Shown one piece after another: positions 11,074-18,863 of a DNA stretch of 64,000 bases (position 1 is its first letter; each line of letters opens with the position of its first letter). The notes below the pieces were generated by a model that was given only the letters and a program-made list of their open reading frames with translations, was not told the DNA's origin and did not search any database. The position numbers and the translations under genes are program-made. The stretch covers positions 412,290 to 476,289 of the forward strand of contig JAEPNP010000002.1 of assembly GCA_017643395.1 (NCBI GenBank), given 5' to 3'. Source of the DNA: Rhodothermales bacterium. Lineage in GTDB: Bacteria; Bacteroidota; Rhodothermia; Rhodothermales; UBA10348.

Positions 11074-11847
11074 GTGACTGAACTCGTCGCCGACCTGCAG
11101 GCTCGACTCGCGAGTCGGGCACAGCCGGAAAAGCGGCGATGGTGGGAGCAGTATCTGAAGGGGCAGGCCCAATTTCGTGGCGTGCCCATGGGCGACGTGC
11201 GCGCTGCCGTACAGGGATGGTTTGCGGACTATCACCTGGAGCGACTGTCTGACGCAGACCTGCTGCGACTCAGTGACCGCCTCATGGCCCAGGCGCATAC
11301 GGAGGACAAGCTGGCCGTGGCGCTGCTCCTACAGGAGGTGCTTCTGCCAGCCGGCAGACTGCCCTGGCCGGACGTGCTGGCGCGGACCGGAACATGGTTT
11401 GAGAAGGGCTACCTGGCGGACTGGAATGCCGTGGACTGGTACAGCGTCAAGGCACTCTGGGCACTGGTTGGCCGGGACGGACCGGACTGCGCGCGCGCGA
11501 TCGTGGACTGGCACCGAGCCGAAGGACTGTGGCAAGCCCGGGCTTCGATGGTCACCTTTGCCAACGTGGCATCCCGCGGCGACGCACTCTTTCCCGGATT
11601 TGTGGCCGGCATGCTGCAGGCGGGCGATGTGCTCATCGCCCGTCCGGAACGCTTTTCGAAGACGGCTGTGGGCTGGGTGCTGCGCGGCGTGCGAGAGGCC
11701 GCGCCGGAGGCCGTGGACGCGTTTGTCGAGGCGCACCTGGCTCAATTCTCGACGGAGGCGCTGCGCAGCGTCTTCAAGAACCTCGACAAAGGGCGGCTGC
11801 GGTCATGGGTGGACCGCCATCGCGCCGTCCTGGTCAGTTCGGATTGA
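11074..11847 (+). CDS. DNA alkylation repair protein, AlkD-like HEAT-repeat
   Basis: 257 aa protein resembling the AlkD/AlkC DNA glycosylase family, which excises N3- and N7-alkylated purines using a HEAT-repeat solenoid. Family-like blocks are YLKGQAQFRGVPMGDVR at about 29-45, the W..VK.LW pattern (DWYSVKALWALVG), LWQARASMVTFANVA and FSKTAVGWVLRGV. It starts with GTG at 11074, 4 bp after the membrane-protein gene. Its last 14 bp overlap the end of the convergent lipoprotein gene. The active-site Asp and Trp pair was not confirmed by alignment, so catalytic activity is inferred. Confidence 0.75.
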   Translation: MTELVADLQARLASRAQPEKRRWWEQYLKGQAQFRGVPMGDVRAAVQGWFADYHLERLSDADLLRLSDRLMAQAHTEDKLAVALLLQEVLLPAGRLPWPDVLARTGTWFEKGYLADWNAVDWYSVKALWALVGRDGPDCARAIVDWHRAEGLWQARASMVTFANVASRGDALFPGFVAGMLQAGDVLIARPERFSKTAVGWVLRGVREAAPEAVDAFVEAHLAQFSTEALRSVFKNLDKGRLRSWVDRHRAVLVSSD

Positions 11848-12673
11848 GCTCGCCGTCAGCCTCCGCGGTGGCGCCGCCGAGAATCTGGGTGAGTGTGATC
11901 GCCTGAATCAGTTCCTCGCTCGTCAGGTCCGATGTGCTGTGGCCGACCAGCGTGAGCGCGCCGGACATCGTGAAGTCGAGTTGGGCGTCTATGGTGCTGG
12001 CTGACAGGAAGTCGGACGCGGTGATCGGAATGGGCGTAGTCAGGTTCGCTATCAGCGGGTAAAACACCAGGTTCGGCCGTATCGGGTCACTGAAATCCCG
12101 GATTTCCGGGATCACGACCGGGTTGGCCGGGCGTGTACTCGTGAACGACTGGGTATCGAGGTCGAACCACTGGAATCCGCTGCCGATGGCAAGGAGCTTG
12201 TCTCCGCGAGTCATGCCGTTGACGTCTGCAAGGGCGATGCGCACGGTGCGCTCGGTGCCGTCCAGCTGGATGTAGTCGAAGTCGGTGTAGCCAAGGAGAA
12301 CCACCGCGCGATTGGACGTGCCGTCCGCCAGCGTCGGCTTGATCTGGATCGAGGCGTTGATCGGCACCTCCTGGGCGAAGTCGAAGGGAAAGAGTTGGGC
12401 GCTGGATGGAGCGATGTCCGGGCGACCGTCTCCGAAGACCACAATGCCATCGTCCGGTGCGGGATCGATGGTGAACAGCACCGAGAGCGCATCGCCCGTC
12501 ACGTTGCTGGGTGTGATTTCGAAGTCGATACCGGCTGTTTTGGGCGCGGCGACTTGCGGGGCCAGCGTGGAACTGGTCAGGATGGTCTGCGCAGAGATGG
12601 AGTCGGGCTCATCGGAGCCGCTGTCGCAGGCCACAAGCAAGAGCAGGGCGAGCGCGGGGAGGAGGCGGGTCAT
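11834..12673 (-). CDS. Lipoprotein of unknown family, paralogue A
   Basis: 279 aa protein with a lipoprotein signal (LLPALALLLLVACDSGS, lipobox Cys at about 16). The rest is a beta-rich extracytoplasmic domain with no named family I recognise. It is clearly paralogous to the product of 13009-13902. They share the blocks DPAPDDGIVVFGD.RPDIA, IKPTL.DGT, RTVR.A.ADV.GM.RGDKLL, RDFSDPIRPNL and LxASTI in the same order. A small membrane protein gene on the opposite strand lies between the two. Probably surface or periplasmic; function unknown. Confidence 0.78.
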   Translation of the reverse strand: MTRLLPALALLLLVACDSGSDEPDSISAQTILTSSTLAPQVAAPKTAGIDFEITPSNVTGDALSVLFTIDPAPDDGIVVFGDGRPDIAPSSAQLFPFDFAQEVPINASIQIKPTLADGTSNRAVVLLGYTDFDYIQLDGTERTVRIALADVNGMTRGDKLLAIGSGFQWFDLDTQSFTSTRPANPVVIPEIRDFSDPIRPNLVFYPLIANLTTPIPITASDFLSASTIDAQLDFTMSGALTLVGHSTSDLTSEELIQAITLTQILGGATAEADGELNPN

Positions 12674-12742
12674 CGGTGGCGGAGTGTCGTGTAACCGGGT
12701 GCCTTGTGCGCCGTAGCTTACGGTGAACCCGCCTTAAAGACG

Positions 12743-13012
12743 ATGCCTTGTTTTGTCGCCGTCATCGCCCTGCTCTTCCCGCGCCTGTTCATCGCCTACC
12801 TGTGGTTTTTTACGGGGTGGCTGCACGCGGCGTTCGACAGCTTCCTCTGGCCCCTGGTTGGTTTTCTGTTTGCCCCCTTCACCCTGCTCTGGTACTCGGT
12901 CGTGGTGAACCACTATGGCGGTGAGTGGGGCGCGCTTCAGATCATTGTGCTGGTCGTGGCCATCATAACCGATATCTCGCCCGGTGGGGCCAAGAAGCGC
13001 AAGAAGTCCTAG
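12743..13012 (+). CDS. Small membrane protein between two paralogous lipoproteins
   Basis: 89 aa hydrophobic protein with about three TM segments (residues 2-20, 25-50 and 58-76) and a basic tail ending KKRKKS. The ATG at 12743 starts directly on the first hydrophobic segment; an upstream in-frame ATG at 12704 would add an unlikely polar extension. The pattern of a GWLHAAFDSFLWPLVG core and a lysine tail recalls small YqaE-like or inner-membrane hypothetical proteins, but I do not assign a family. The stop shares a CTAG palindrome with the stop of the convergent lipoprotein gene. Confidence 0.65.
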   Translation: MPCFVAVIALLFPRLFIAYLWFFTGWLHAAFDSFLWPLVGFLFAPFTLLWYSVVVNHYGGEWGALQIIVLVVAIITDISPGGAKKRKKS

Positions 13013-13902
13013 GGATGCGCCTGCAGGGTGGCGTCGGCATTGAAGCCGGTTGAGCCACCGAATCCGACGATCATCTGCGTCAACGTGAACGACTGGATGA
13101 GCACATCGTCCGCGAGGTTCGACGAGGTCTGACCCAGGAGGGTGATCCCGTTGCCCATGTTGAAATTGATCGTTGACTCGATCGTGGATGCAGCGAGATA
13201 GTCGGCCGCAACGACCGTCAGCATCGCGTTCAGGTTGACCGTCATCGGATAGTATTCCAGATTCGGCCGGATCGGGTCTGAGAAGTCGCGGATGACTTCG
13301 ATGACGGCCGGGTTCGCGGGACGCGTGGCGCTGAAGCTGCCCGTATCGAGGTCGTACCAATCGAACTGGCCGCCGCCCATGTCCAGCAGCTTGTCGCCGC
13401 GAACCATCCCGTCGACATCGGCAAATGCCACGCGCACGGTGCGCATGGTGCCGTCATCCTGCTCGTACTCGAAGTCCGCGTATCCAAAGATGGGATGCAC
13501 GCGCTCCACGGTGCCGTCAGAGAGCGTCGGCTTGATGCCGATGGCCTGGTTGATGGCAAAAGGATCTTTCAGATCGAACGACTGAAGGGTTGCCGTGGTC
13601 AGGGCGATGTCCGGGCGATTGTCTCCAAAGACGACGATACCGTCGTCGGGAGCGGGGTCGAGAGGAAATACGACCGACAGGATTTCTCCGGTGACGTTGG
13701 TCGGCGTTTCGAGGTAGTCGGAGGAGCTGCCCTTGTGGGCCACTTTTCCTGCGTGTGATCCCGGCGTGGCGAGCGACGTGGATTTGAGGATTGTCACCGC
13801 CTGCTTGTCGCCGTGGTGGTCGTGATCGCCGCCGCCGAGCTCGTGCATGGCATCGCAGGCGGTCAACAGAAAGGCGAGGGCGAGAATCGTGAGGCGTTTC
13901 AT
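13009..13902 (-). CDS. Lipoprotein of unknown family, paralogue B
   Basis: 297 aa lipoprotein (signal MKRLTILALAFLLTACDAM, lipobox Cys about 16) followed by a His/Asp-rich patch GGGDHDHHGDK that could bind metal. The remainder is paralogous to the protein at 11834-12673 over almost the full length. The ATG at 13902 was chosen because it begins the signal peptide; the longer frame upstream is basic and Pro-rich and not protein-like. The family is not recognised. The His-rich patch is absent from paralogue A. Confidence 0.78.
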   Translation of the reverse strand: MKRLTILALAFLLTACDAMHELGGGDHDHHGDKQAVTILKSTSLATPGSHAGKVAHKGSSSDYLETPTNVTGEILSVVFPLDPAPDDGIVVFGDNRPDIALTTATLQSFDLKDPFAINQAIGIKPTLSDGTVERVHPIFGYADFEYEQDDGTMRTVRVAFADVDGMVRGDKLLDMGGGQFDWYDLDTGSFSATRPANPAVIEVIRDFSDPIRPNLEYYPMTVNLNAMLTVVAADYLAASTIESTINFNMGNGITLLGQTSSNLADDVLIQSFTLTQMIVGFGGSTGFNADATLQAHP

Positions 13903-14089
13903 GGCGGTGCTCCTTGGGCTCGTTGGTGTAATACGCGGCCTGGAGCGCCTGCGGGGGCCACGGGGGTGGCGATTTTTGGAGTTCGGGGTTGATGGGGATG
14001 TGTGAGCCGCAGGTCCTGGGTTTGTTGTCCAAGCTTGTATGAACCGTTGGAACCTTAGGGGCACTGAGGTATTTTCCCGCGCTCCTAAT

Positions 14090-14161
14090 TCCTCGGTAGC
14101 TCAACGGTAGAGCATGCGGCTGTTAACCGCAGGGTTGTAGGTTCGAATCCTACCCGGGGAG
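14090..14161 (+). tRNA. tRNA-Asn (GTT)
   Basis: All four arms can be folded by eye. The acceptor stem is 14090-14096 with 14154-14160, the D stem 14099-14102 with 14110-14113, and the anticodon stem 14115-14119 with 14127-14131. The loop is CTGTTAA (anticodon GTT at 14122-14124). The T stem 14137-14141 with 14149-14153 encloses TTCGAAT. The discriminator is G and the CCA end is not encoded. A terminator follows 10 bp later. Confidence 0.96.
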
Positions 14162-14170
14162 CATGTAAAA

Positions 14171-14201
14171 GCCTCGGATCCGTCAGGGTCCGGGGCTTTT
14201 T
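14171..14201 (+). terminator. Rho-independent terminator of tRNA-Asn
   Basis: 10-bp stem (14171-14180 with 14187-14196, including two G-T type pairs), 6-nt loop CGTCAG, then five T residues. Nearly the same hairpin recurs at 17040-17069. Confidence 0.85.
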
Positions 14202-14212
14202 GCGTTCAGGGC
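14171..14212 (+). repeat. 42-bp direct repeat, left copy
   Basis: Terminator plus the adjoining GTTCAGGGC-type sequence. It matches 17040-17081 at 38 of 42 positions without gaps. The two copies bracket the blaI/mecR1-like pair. It could be a boundary of an inserted module or a duplicated terminator. Confidence 0.8.
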
Positions 14213-14236
14213 AGGCTCAGGCAATTCAGCCATGGC

Positions 14237-14256
14237 TCTACTATTGCAATAGTAGA
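14237..14256. promoter_or_regulatory. BlaI-type operator 1 (perfect 20-bp palindrome)
   Basis: Perfect inverted repeat with arms TCTACTATTG and CAATAGTAGA. The TACTA/TAGTA core resembles the dyads bound by BlaI/MecI repressors. It lies 40 bp before the blaI-like ATG, where it would cover the promoter. Confidence 0.75.
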
Positions 14257-14264
14257 CAACCTTG

Positions 14265-14284
14265 TCTACTATGCGCCTAGTAGA
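14265..14284. promoter_or_regulatory. BlaI-type operator 2
   Basis: Second dyad, TCTACTA (14265-14271), 6-bp spacer, TAGTAGA (14278-14284). It has the same 20-bp footprint as operator 1 and is centred 28 bp from it, suggesting cooperative binding of two repressor dimers upstream of the ATG at 14296. Confidence 0.72.
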
Positions 14285-14295
14285 ACAGGTCCGGC

Positions 14296-14694
14296 ATGAA
14301 CAACAAGCGCCTTCCGCCTAACCTCGGCGACACCGAAATGGAGGTCCTCAATCTCGTCTGGCACCTCAAGCGCGCCAGCGTGGCGGAGATCCATGACCGG
14401 ATCGCCGGCCAGAGACCCGTCGCCTACACCACGGTGATGACCGTCATGCGCAAGCTTGCAGACAAGGGGTACCTCGGCTTCACCAAGAAAGGCAATGCCT
14501 ACATCTACCACCCTTTGGTTGAGGAGCAGTCCGTGCGGAGTAACCTCCTCCAACGCCTCCTCCACAGGGCATTCAGTGGATCACCGATGGAGTTGGTGCA
14601 GACTCTCGTGGCCGAGGAATCGTTCTCGCAAGAGGAAATAGAGGAGTTGGATCGCCTTATCGGTGAGCTCAGAAAAAGGGAGGAATCGGAATGA
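14296..14694 (+). CDS. BlaI/MecI-family transcriptional repressor
   Basis: 132 aa winged-helix repressor of the BlaI/MecI/CopY family. The typical N-terminus LGDTEMEVLNLVWHLKRASVAEI is followed by the recognition region VAYTTVMTVMRKLADKGYL, and the acidic dimerisation tail resembles family members (SQEEIEELDRLIGELRK). In the family the repressor is cleaved, or loses DNA binding, when the cognate MecR1/BlaR1 sensor is activated. The gene overlaps its sensor (ATGA at 14691-14694). Two palindromes just upstream (14237-14256 and 14265-14284) are the likely autoregulatory operators. No beta-lactamase or PBP2a gene is in the window, so the inducer need not be a beta-lactam. Confidence 0.93.
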   Translation: MNNKRLPPNLGDTEMEVLNLVWHLKRASVAEIHDRIAGQRPVAYTTVMTVMRKLADKGYLGFTKKGNAYIYHPLVEEQSVRSNLLQRLLHRAFSGSPMELVQTLVAEESFSQEEIEELDRLIGELRKREESE

Positions 14695-17006
14695 CAGCGA
14701 TTTTTCAGGCGGTTTCAGAGTGGGCGGTACAAACTGCGCTCCCCGCCATCGTTCTCTGGTCTGTCTTCGGAACTGTCGTCACAGTGGCCGCCGCCATTGT
14801 TGGCGATCGTAGGGCGCGGCTCAAGAGCGATGTGCTCGTTGCGACCATCCTCCTTTTACCTCTGATGATATTCACGCCAAAGGGTGTCCTAAACGTACCC
14901 GTGACTGCGCCGGCGGCGGTCGTCACTGAGTTCACTTCCCAGGCCACGCCGGGCACGCGGACACACTCTGTCGATCGACCCGCGCTCTCTCCGCGAGAGA
15001 CGATGGCTCCTGCAGCCACGGCTCACCCTTTCGGCCTTACGAACCTGCTCCTGCTGATCTGGGCTGGTGGCGCCCTGGTCGGCCTTGTGAGACTATCCGT
15101 CGCATCACGAGCATTGGCAGGTCTCGTCAAGCGATCCGAAGTGACAGGGAGAACGCACAATGGCATTCCCATTCTACGATCCAGGGAGACCACTGTCCCT
15201 TTCGCGACGGGCTTTCTGCGGCCCGCAATCGTCCTCCCCGCGGTGGTCCCCTGCGAAGACCTCGTACTTCGCCACGAGTCGGCCCACGTCGAGGCACTGG
15301 ATACCTGGGCCCTCCGTATCACTCTCCTTACACGTGCCGTGTTTTGGCCGCATCCGCTCCTCTGGATAATGGCACGAATGGCCGCCACAAGTCGAGAGAT
15401 TGCTTGCGACAGCGCCTCCGTGCGGAGCGGCGATGCGGTCGCGTATGCACGCATGCTTCGCGCTTTCGCCGCTGCAGGGCACACACCGTCTCCTTCCATG
15501 GCCGGGACACCGGATCTCCGTCGTCGAATCCGAGCCCTCGGGAGTGATCAGACGACCGCGATGCGCAGGAATGTCCGGGTCCCGTTGGCGCTAACGCTAC
15601 TTGGAATCGCCATCGCAGGGTGCGACGTCGAGCGACAGGCCGGTATCCCGGTGGCGCAGGCTTCCCTTTCCTCCGAGCCAATCTCCGTCCTTTTTCGCGG
15701 CGATGCTGACCGGAGACATGTTGAAGAAGCGTTATGGTTTGCAGGAATCCGGCCATACGATGCCGACTGGGGCGGTCTGAGACCAGTCAGGGTCGAGGTC
15801 ACCCGGGACCTCCCACTGACGGCGCAGGAGACCAGGGCCCTCCATGACAATCCACGCGTCACTGAGGTGAGCCTGGCTAGAGGATCGGATACCGTCTGCC
15901 TCAATCGCAGACGCTCCGCCGACGAACTCATGGTCGTAGTGATGTTTGACTTTGGCACATCAGCCGAAGACGCACGCCGCGCGGTGGAAACCGCAGTTCG
16001 CGGGGACATATGCGACTTGCGCAAGGTCGCAAACTGGGTTCGTATTCCTGATGTGGCGCCGGAGAAGCGCCAGGAGGTCGTCGACAAGCTCTTGGCCGAT
16101 CCCTCCGTGGTTTCCGTGGACGGCACGTCATCCAGACCTGAGTCCGATCTCACGCCGACCGACTGGAAGACCATCGAAACCAGCACCGTCAGGCTGGAAG
16201 TACCTGGGACTTGGGACGTCTTCCAGCATGCCGTGGGTGAACGCGGCTTCTCGCTGCTTCGGGTTCAGGCCCCTTCCAGCAATCTGTCCATCCAGATCGA
16301 CACACACATCGCAGGGACCTTCTCGGCCGGACAGGAGAAGCGGTGGGGCGAACAGGAATTCCTGGACCGCATTGCCTACGCCCGTGAGATCACCAGTATT
16401 ACAGACATCCTCAAAGACCCGGAGGCGAAATCGGAGGGTAGTGTCGTGGTTCAAGCAGCCGGCGGGACCTACTACGCCTCATACGCGACCCAGGGCGATC
16501 TGAGATATCTCGTTCTGGCCGGGGGCGAAATGGAGCATCATTTCCGTGATCTTCTCCGCATGATCGAGAGCATTCGATTCACCGACGGAGAGATCACCCG
16601 GTATCTGGAAGACGATGACCGGGCTGAGTTTACCCGGCTGATGAAACCGATTGAGGATTCTCTTACTGGGTTCTACGCCCTCGTCGGGGACTCCGATGAG
16701 AACGCCCCAGACGCGGTGTCTCTCTCCGCTGCTCGGAGATTGGCAGCGGCCGGGTGTCGTTCTCTGGAAGAGGCCTTGGATCACCCCCTGTCAGAATTCA
16801 TGCCTCGAGCTCAGGGCCGCAATGAGGGACCCGCACTGGGAGAGATGGCGCTCATGGGGCACCTTGCATGCCGGTTCTCCACGGACTACGCCGACGCGTT
16901 CGCCAACCGAGTGAGCGATCGAGAGCGGTACCTCGACGTCAAGTATCAATTGGCCGTCTGGGATCAGACGGTAAAAGGCTTCCGGAAGACCTGGTTGGAC
17001 GGGTGA
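14691..17006 (+). CDS. MecR1/BlaR1-like M56 metalloprotease with long novel C-terminal region
   Basis: 771 aa membrane sensor protease. Three hydrophobic segments precede the M56 zinc-peptidase motif HESAH (H195-E196, H199), with the downstream block REIACDSASV resembling the family's third zinc ligand region. A fourth TM carries a lipobox-like GIAIAGC near residue 310. Instead of a penicillin-binding sensor domain, the following 450 or so residues look soluble and extracytoplasmic. One part (about 415-480, VVVMFDFGTSAEDARRAVE and VRIPDVAPEKRQEVVDKLL) resembles a propeptide/inhibitor-like alpha-beta fold. A later part (about 487-640) looks like a secreted beta domain. The signal sensed is unknown. 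Confidence 0.82.
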   Translation: MTAIFQAVSEWAVQTALPAIVLWSVFGTVVTVAAAIVGDRRARLKSDVLVATILLLPLMIFTPKGVLNVPVTAPAAVVTEFTSQATPGTRTHSVDRPALSPRETMAPAATAHPFGLTNLLLLIWAGGALVGLVRLSVASRALAGLVKRSEVTGRTHNGIPILRSRETTVPFATGFLRPAIVLPAVVPCEDLVLRHESAHVEALDTWALRITLLTRAVFWPHPLLWIMARMAATSREIACDSASVRSGDAVAYARMLRAFAAAGHTPSPSMAGTPDLRRRIRALGSDQTTAMRRNVRVPLALTLLGIAIAGCDVERQAGIPVAQASLSSEPISVLFRGDADRRHVEEALWFAGIRPYDADWGGLRPVRVEVTRDLPLTAQETRALHDNPRVTEVSLARGSDTVCLNRRRSADELMVVVMFDFGTSAEDARRAVETAVRGDICDLRKVANWVRIPDVAPEKRQEVVDKLLADPSVVSVDGTSSRPESDLTPTDWKTIETSTVRLEVPGTWDVFQHAVGERGFSLLRVQAPSSNLSIQIDTHIAGTFSAGQEKRWGEQEFLDRIAYAREITSITDILKDPEAKSEGSVVVQAAGGTYYASYATQGDLRYLVLAGGEMEHHFRDLLRMIESIRFTDGEITRYLEDDDRAEFTRLMKPIEDSLTGFYALVGDSDENAPDAVSLSAARRLAAAGCRSLEEALDHPLSEFMPRAQGRNEGPALGEMALMGHLACRFSTDYADAFANRVSDRERYLDVKYQLAVWDQTVKGFRKTWLDG

Positions 17007-17039
17007 ACCGCGTGGTTTGCGCCTGACTGGCAAACAGGA

Positions 17040-17069
17040 GCCTCGGGTCCGTCAGGGTCCGGGGCTTTT
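17040..17069 (+). terminator. Rho-independent terminator after mecR1-like gene
   Basis: 10-bp stem (17040-17049 with 17056-17065), loop CGTCAG and four T residues, 33 bp after the mecR1-like stop. The one stem difference from the tRNA-Asn terminator (A-T versus G-T) keeps pairing. Confidence 0.82.
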
Positions 17070-17081
17070 GGTGTTCAAGGC
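17040..17081 (+). repeat. 42-bp direct repeat, right copy
   Basis: Matches 14171-14212 at 38 of 42 positions. The two copies flank 2.83 kb holding only the BlaI/MecR1-like pair and its operators. Confidence 0.8.
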
Positions 17082-17253
17082 GAAGACTCGTCGCTCTTCC
17101 GGTGCCGCGCCGCCGCTGCGGTCACGACGGGCGCCTCGACCGTGGCCCACAGCCACTGCTTCGGATCGGTCCCGTCCAGGATCAGCCTCCGAAGGCGCTC
17201 CGCGCGTGCGCTTACCGACCGGAGTCCCCACAAAACCGCCAGACATGGGATAA

Positions 17254-17409
17254 GGGGGTGCTTTTCCATGTTTGCCCTGCCGCCGGCGCCGTCGGAGTCG
17301 ACAATGGGGGTGCTTTTCCATATCGGGCCTGCCGCGGCTGCCGTCCGCGTGGAAAACGGGGGTGCTATTCCATGTCCTGGCTTGCGCGGCCGGGCGGGCA
17401 GCGCATGGC
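17254..17409. repeat. Three tandem 52-bp units with conserved 16-bp core
   Basis: Cores GGGGGTGCTTTTCCAT begin at 17254, 17306 and 17358 (the third has GCTATTCC). The spacing is exactly 52 bp each time, and the 36-bp remainder is only partly conserved. 52 bp is about five helical turns, so the cores would face the same side of the DNA. The array ends about 125 bp before the gene at 17535. Confidence 0.8.
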
Positions 17410-17534
17410 CGATCCGGCCGGCATGCCAGCCGGGCTGAGCCCAGCGTGCACTGTTTTAGGGAGTCGCCGTCCATCGTGCAGTGCCTATACTTGGCCACCC
17501 CAGGCCGGCTCGATCCCTCACTACCCCTAGCTTC

Positions 17535-18833
17535 ATGCACAAGCCCGCCCCGACCTGGCTTCTGGCGCTCGCCACTGCCCTCGCGGTCCTGGCCACGACA
17601 ACCCAACCCGTCGCAGCCCAACAGACAGACGCCGAGCCGCCGGCGCGCCTGGCCATGTTTCTCGATTGCCAGCGCTGCCCGGAGACGTTCATTCGTCAGG
17701 AGGTCGGCTACGTGGATCACGTTCGGGACCGTGAGGTAGCGGACGTGCACGTGCTCGTCACGCGCGTGGAGACCGGAGCAGGCGGCGCGGCTCACACGTT
17801 TGACCTGATCGGACTGCGGGCCTTCGCAGGCCTCGACTTCACCACGGTCTACACCACCAATGTGAACTCGACGGAAGCCGAGCAGCGCGATGGATTCCTG
17901 CGCACGCTGGAGGCTGCGCTTGTCCCCTATCTGCTCCAGACGTCGATGCGGGATCGGGTGCAGGTTAGCGTGGCCGAGACCGAACAAGTAACGGAGGTCG
18001 AGACCGAACCGGTGGAAGACCCCTGGGACTACTGGACCGTAGAGATGTATGCGGACGGCAGCGCAGACTTCGAGTCTCAGCAGCGCTCGTTCGACACGCG
18101 CTACGGCGTTTACGTCAGCCGCGTGACTGAAGACTGGAAGCTGCAGCTCCGGCCTTTTTTCAACTACAACTACGATCGGTTCGAACGCGGAGACCGCGTC
18201 ATCACCAGCACAGCGCGGCGGGACGGTTTCACCAGCTACGCCATCCGCAGCATCTCGCCGCACTGGTCGGTCGGCGGCTTCGCCGACATTTTCACCTCGA
18301 CCTTTGCCAACGTGCAGTGGCGCTACCGCGTCATGCCGGCCGTCGAGTGGAGCCTGTACCCATATCGCGAGGCCACGCGCCGGCAGTTGACGGTGGCCTA
18401 TCGCGTAGGCGCTTCACATATCACGTACCGGGACACGACCATATACAACGAGATCGAGCAGCTGCTGCCACAGCACCTGCTCAACGCGGGATACGAGGTC
18501 ATCCAGCCCTGGGGCGAGGTTGAGATCGGCGTTACGTCCGCCCAGTATCTGCATGAACTGGAGCGTTTCAGTCTGCAATTCGACGCCGAAATCGAGGTGC
18601 GCATCACCCGGGGTCTTTCGGTCGAGGTGGGAGGCTCGCTGGAATTCATCCACGACCAGATCAACCTTCCCAAGGGTGATGCAGACCTCGAAGAAGTGCT
18701 CCTGCGCCGACGCGAGCTCGAAACCAACTACGAGGCGGGTCTGAGCTTCGGCTTCCGCTACCGGTTCGGCTCGATCTACAACAACGTGGTCAATACGCGC
18801 TTCGGCGGCATCGGCAACCGGGACCGCTTCTGA
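17535..18833 (+). CDS. Outer-membrane beta-barrel protein of unknown function
   Basis: 432 aa secreted protein. A signal peptide covers about residues 1-32 (LLALATALAVLATTTQPVAA). Next comes a soluble domain with a two-Cys motif, MFLDCQRCPETFIRQEV, followed by DHVRDREVADVHVLVTR and GGAAHTFDLIGLRAFAG. From about residue 155 the protein alternates aromatic and polar residues as a beta-barrel (YGVYVSRVTEDWKLQLRPFF, FRYRFGSIYNN). The first domain resembles a conserved but uncharacterised family in Bacteroidota and relatives (family memory, not searched). The ATG at 17535 directly starts the signal peptide. The 52-bp repeats lie just upstream and could be its control region. Confidence 0.72.
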   Translation: MHKPAPTWLLALATALAVLATTTQPVAAQQTDAEPPARLAMFLDCQRCPETFIRQEVGYVDHVRDREVADVHVLVTRVETGAGGAAHTFDLIGLRAFAGLDFTTVYTTNVNSTEAEQRDGFLRTLEAALVPYLLQTSMRDRVQVSVAETEQVTEVETEPVEDPWDYWTVEMYADGSADFESQQRSFDTRYGVYVSRVTEDWKLQLRPFFNYNYDRFERGDRVITSTARRDGFTSYAIRSISPHWSVGGFADIFTSTFANVQWRYRVMPAVEWSLYPYREATRRQLTVAYRVGASHITYRDTTIYNEIEQLLPQHLLNAGYEVIQPWGEVEIGVTSAQYLHELERFSLQFDAEIEVRITRGLSVEVGGSLEFIHDQINLPKGDADLEEVLLRRRELETNYEAGLSFGFRYRFGSIYNNVVNTRFGGIGNRDRF

Positions 18834-18863
18834 CCGCCACGGTCAGGCGTGGAATTCGGCCGA

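Larger units (their letters stand above)
17007..17534. other. 528-bp intergenic region with terminator and repeats
   Basis: Contains the second copy of the tRNA-type terminator (17040-17069) and three 52-bp-period repeats (17254-17409). A weak minus-strand open frame at 17075-17269 also lies here. No convincing gene is visible. The part nearest 17535 is presumably the promoter region of the outer-membrane protein. Confidence 0.6.

Noticed and set aside
9011-11077. 688-codon plus-strand open frame
   Set aside because: Covers the cysteate-synthase-like gene on the opposite strand and the 4-TM gene in another frame; no family signature.
13009-13012. Overlapping stop codons in CTAG (also at 34710-34713) as a regulatory signal
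   Set aside because: Both cases are simple convergent gene ends sharing a palindromic stop; chance is sufficient.
14296-17006. Beta-lactam resistance operon
   Set aside because: No beta-lactamase or PBP2a gene is adjacent and the sensor lacks a visible penicillin-binding domain.
17075-17269. 64-codon minus-strand open frame starting MEKHP
   Set aside because: Its start codon lies in a repeat core and I recognise no family or ribosome site; it could be a real small gene but the evidence is too thin.
17254-17409. CRISPR array
   Set aside because: Only three units, conserved core of just 16 bp, and the intervening sequence is partly related between units; no cas genes.
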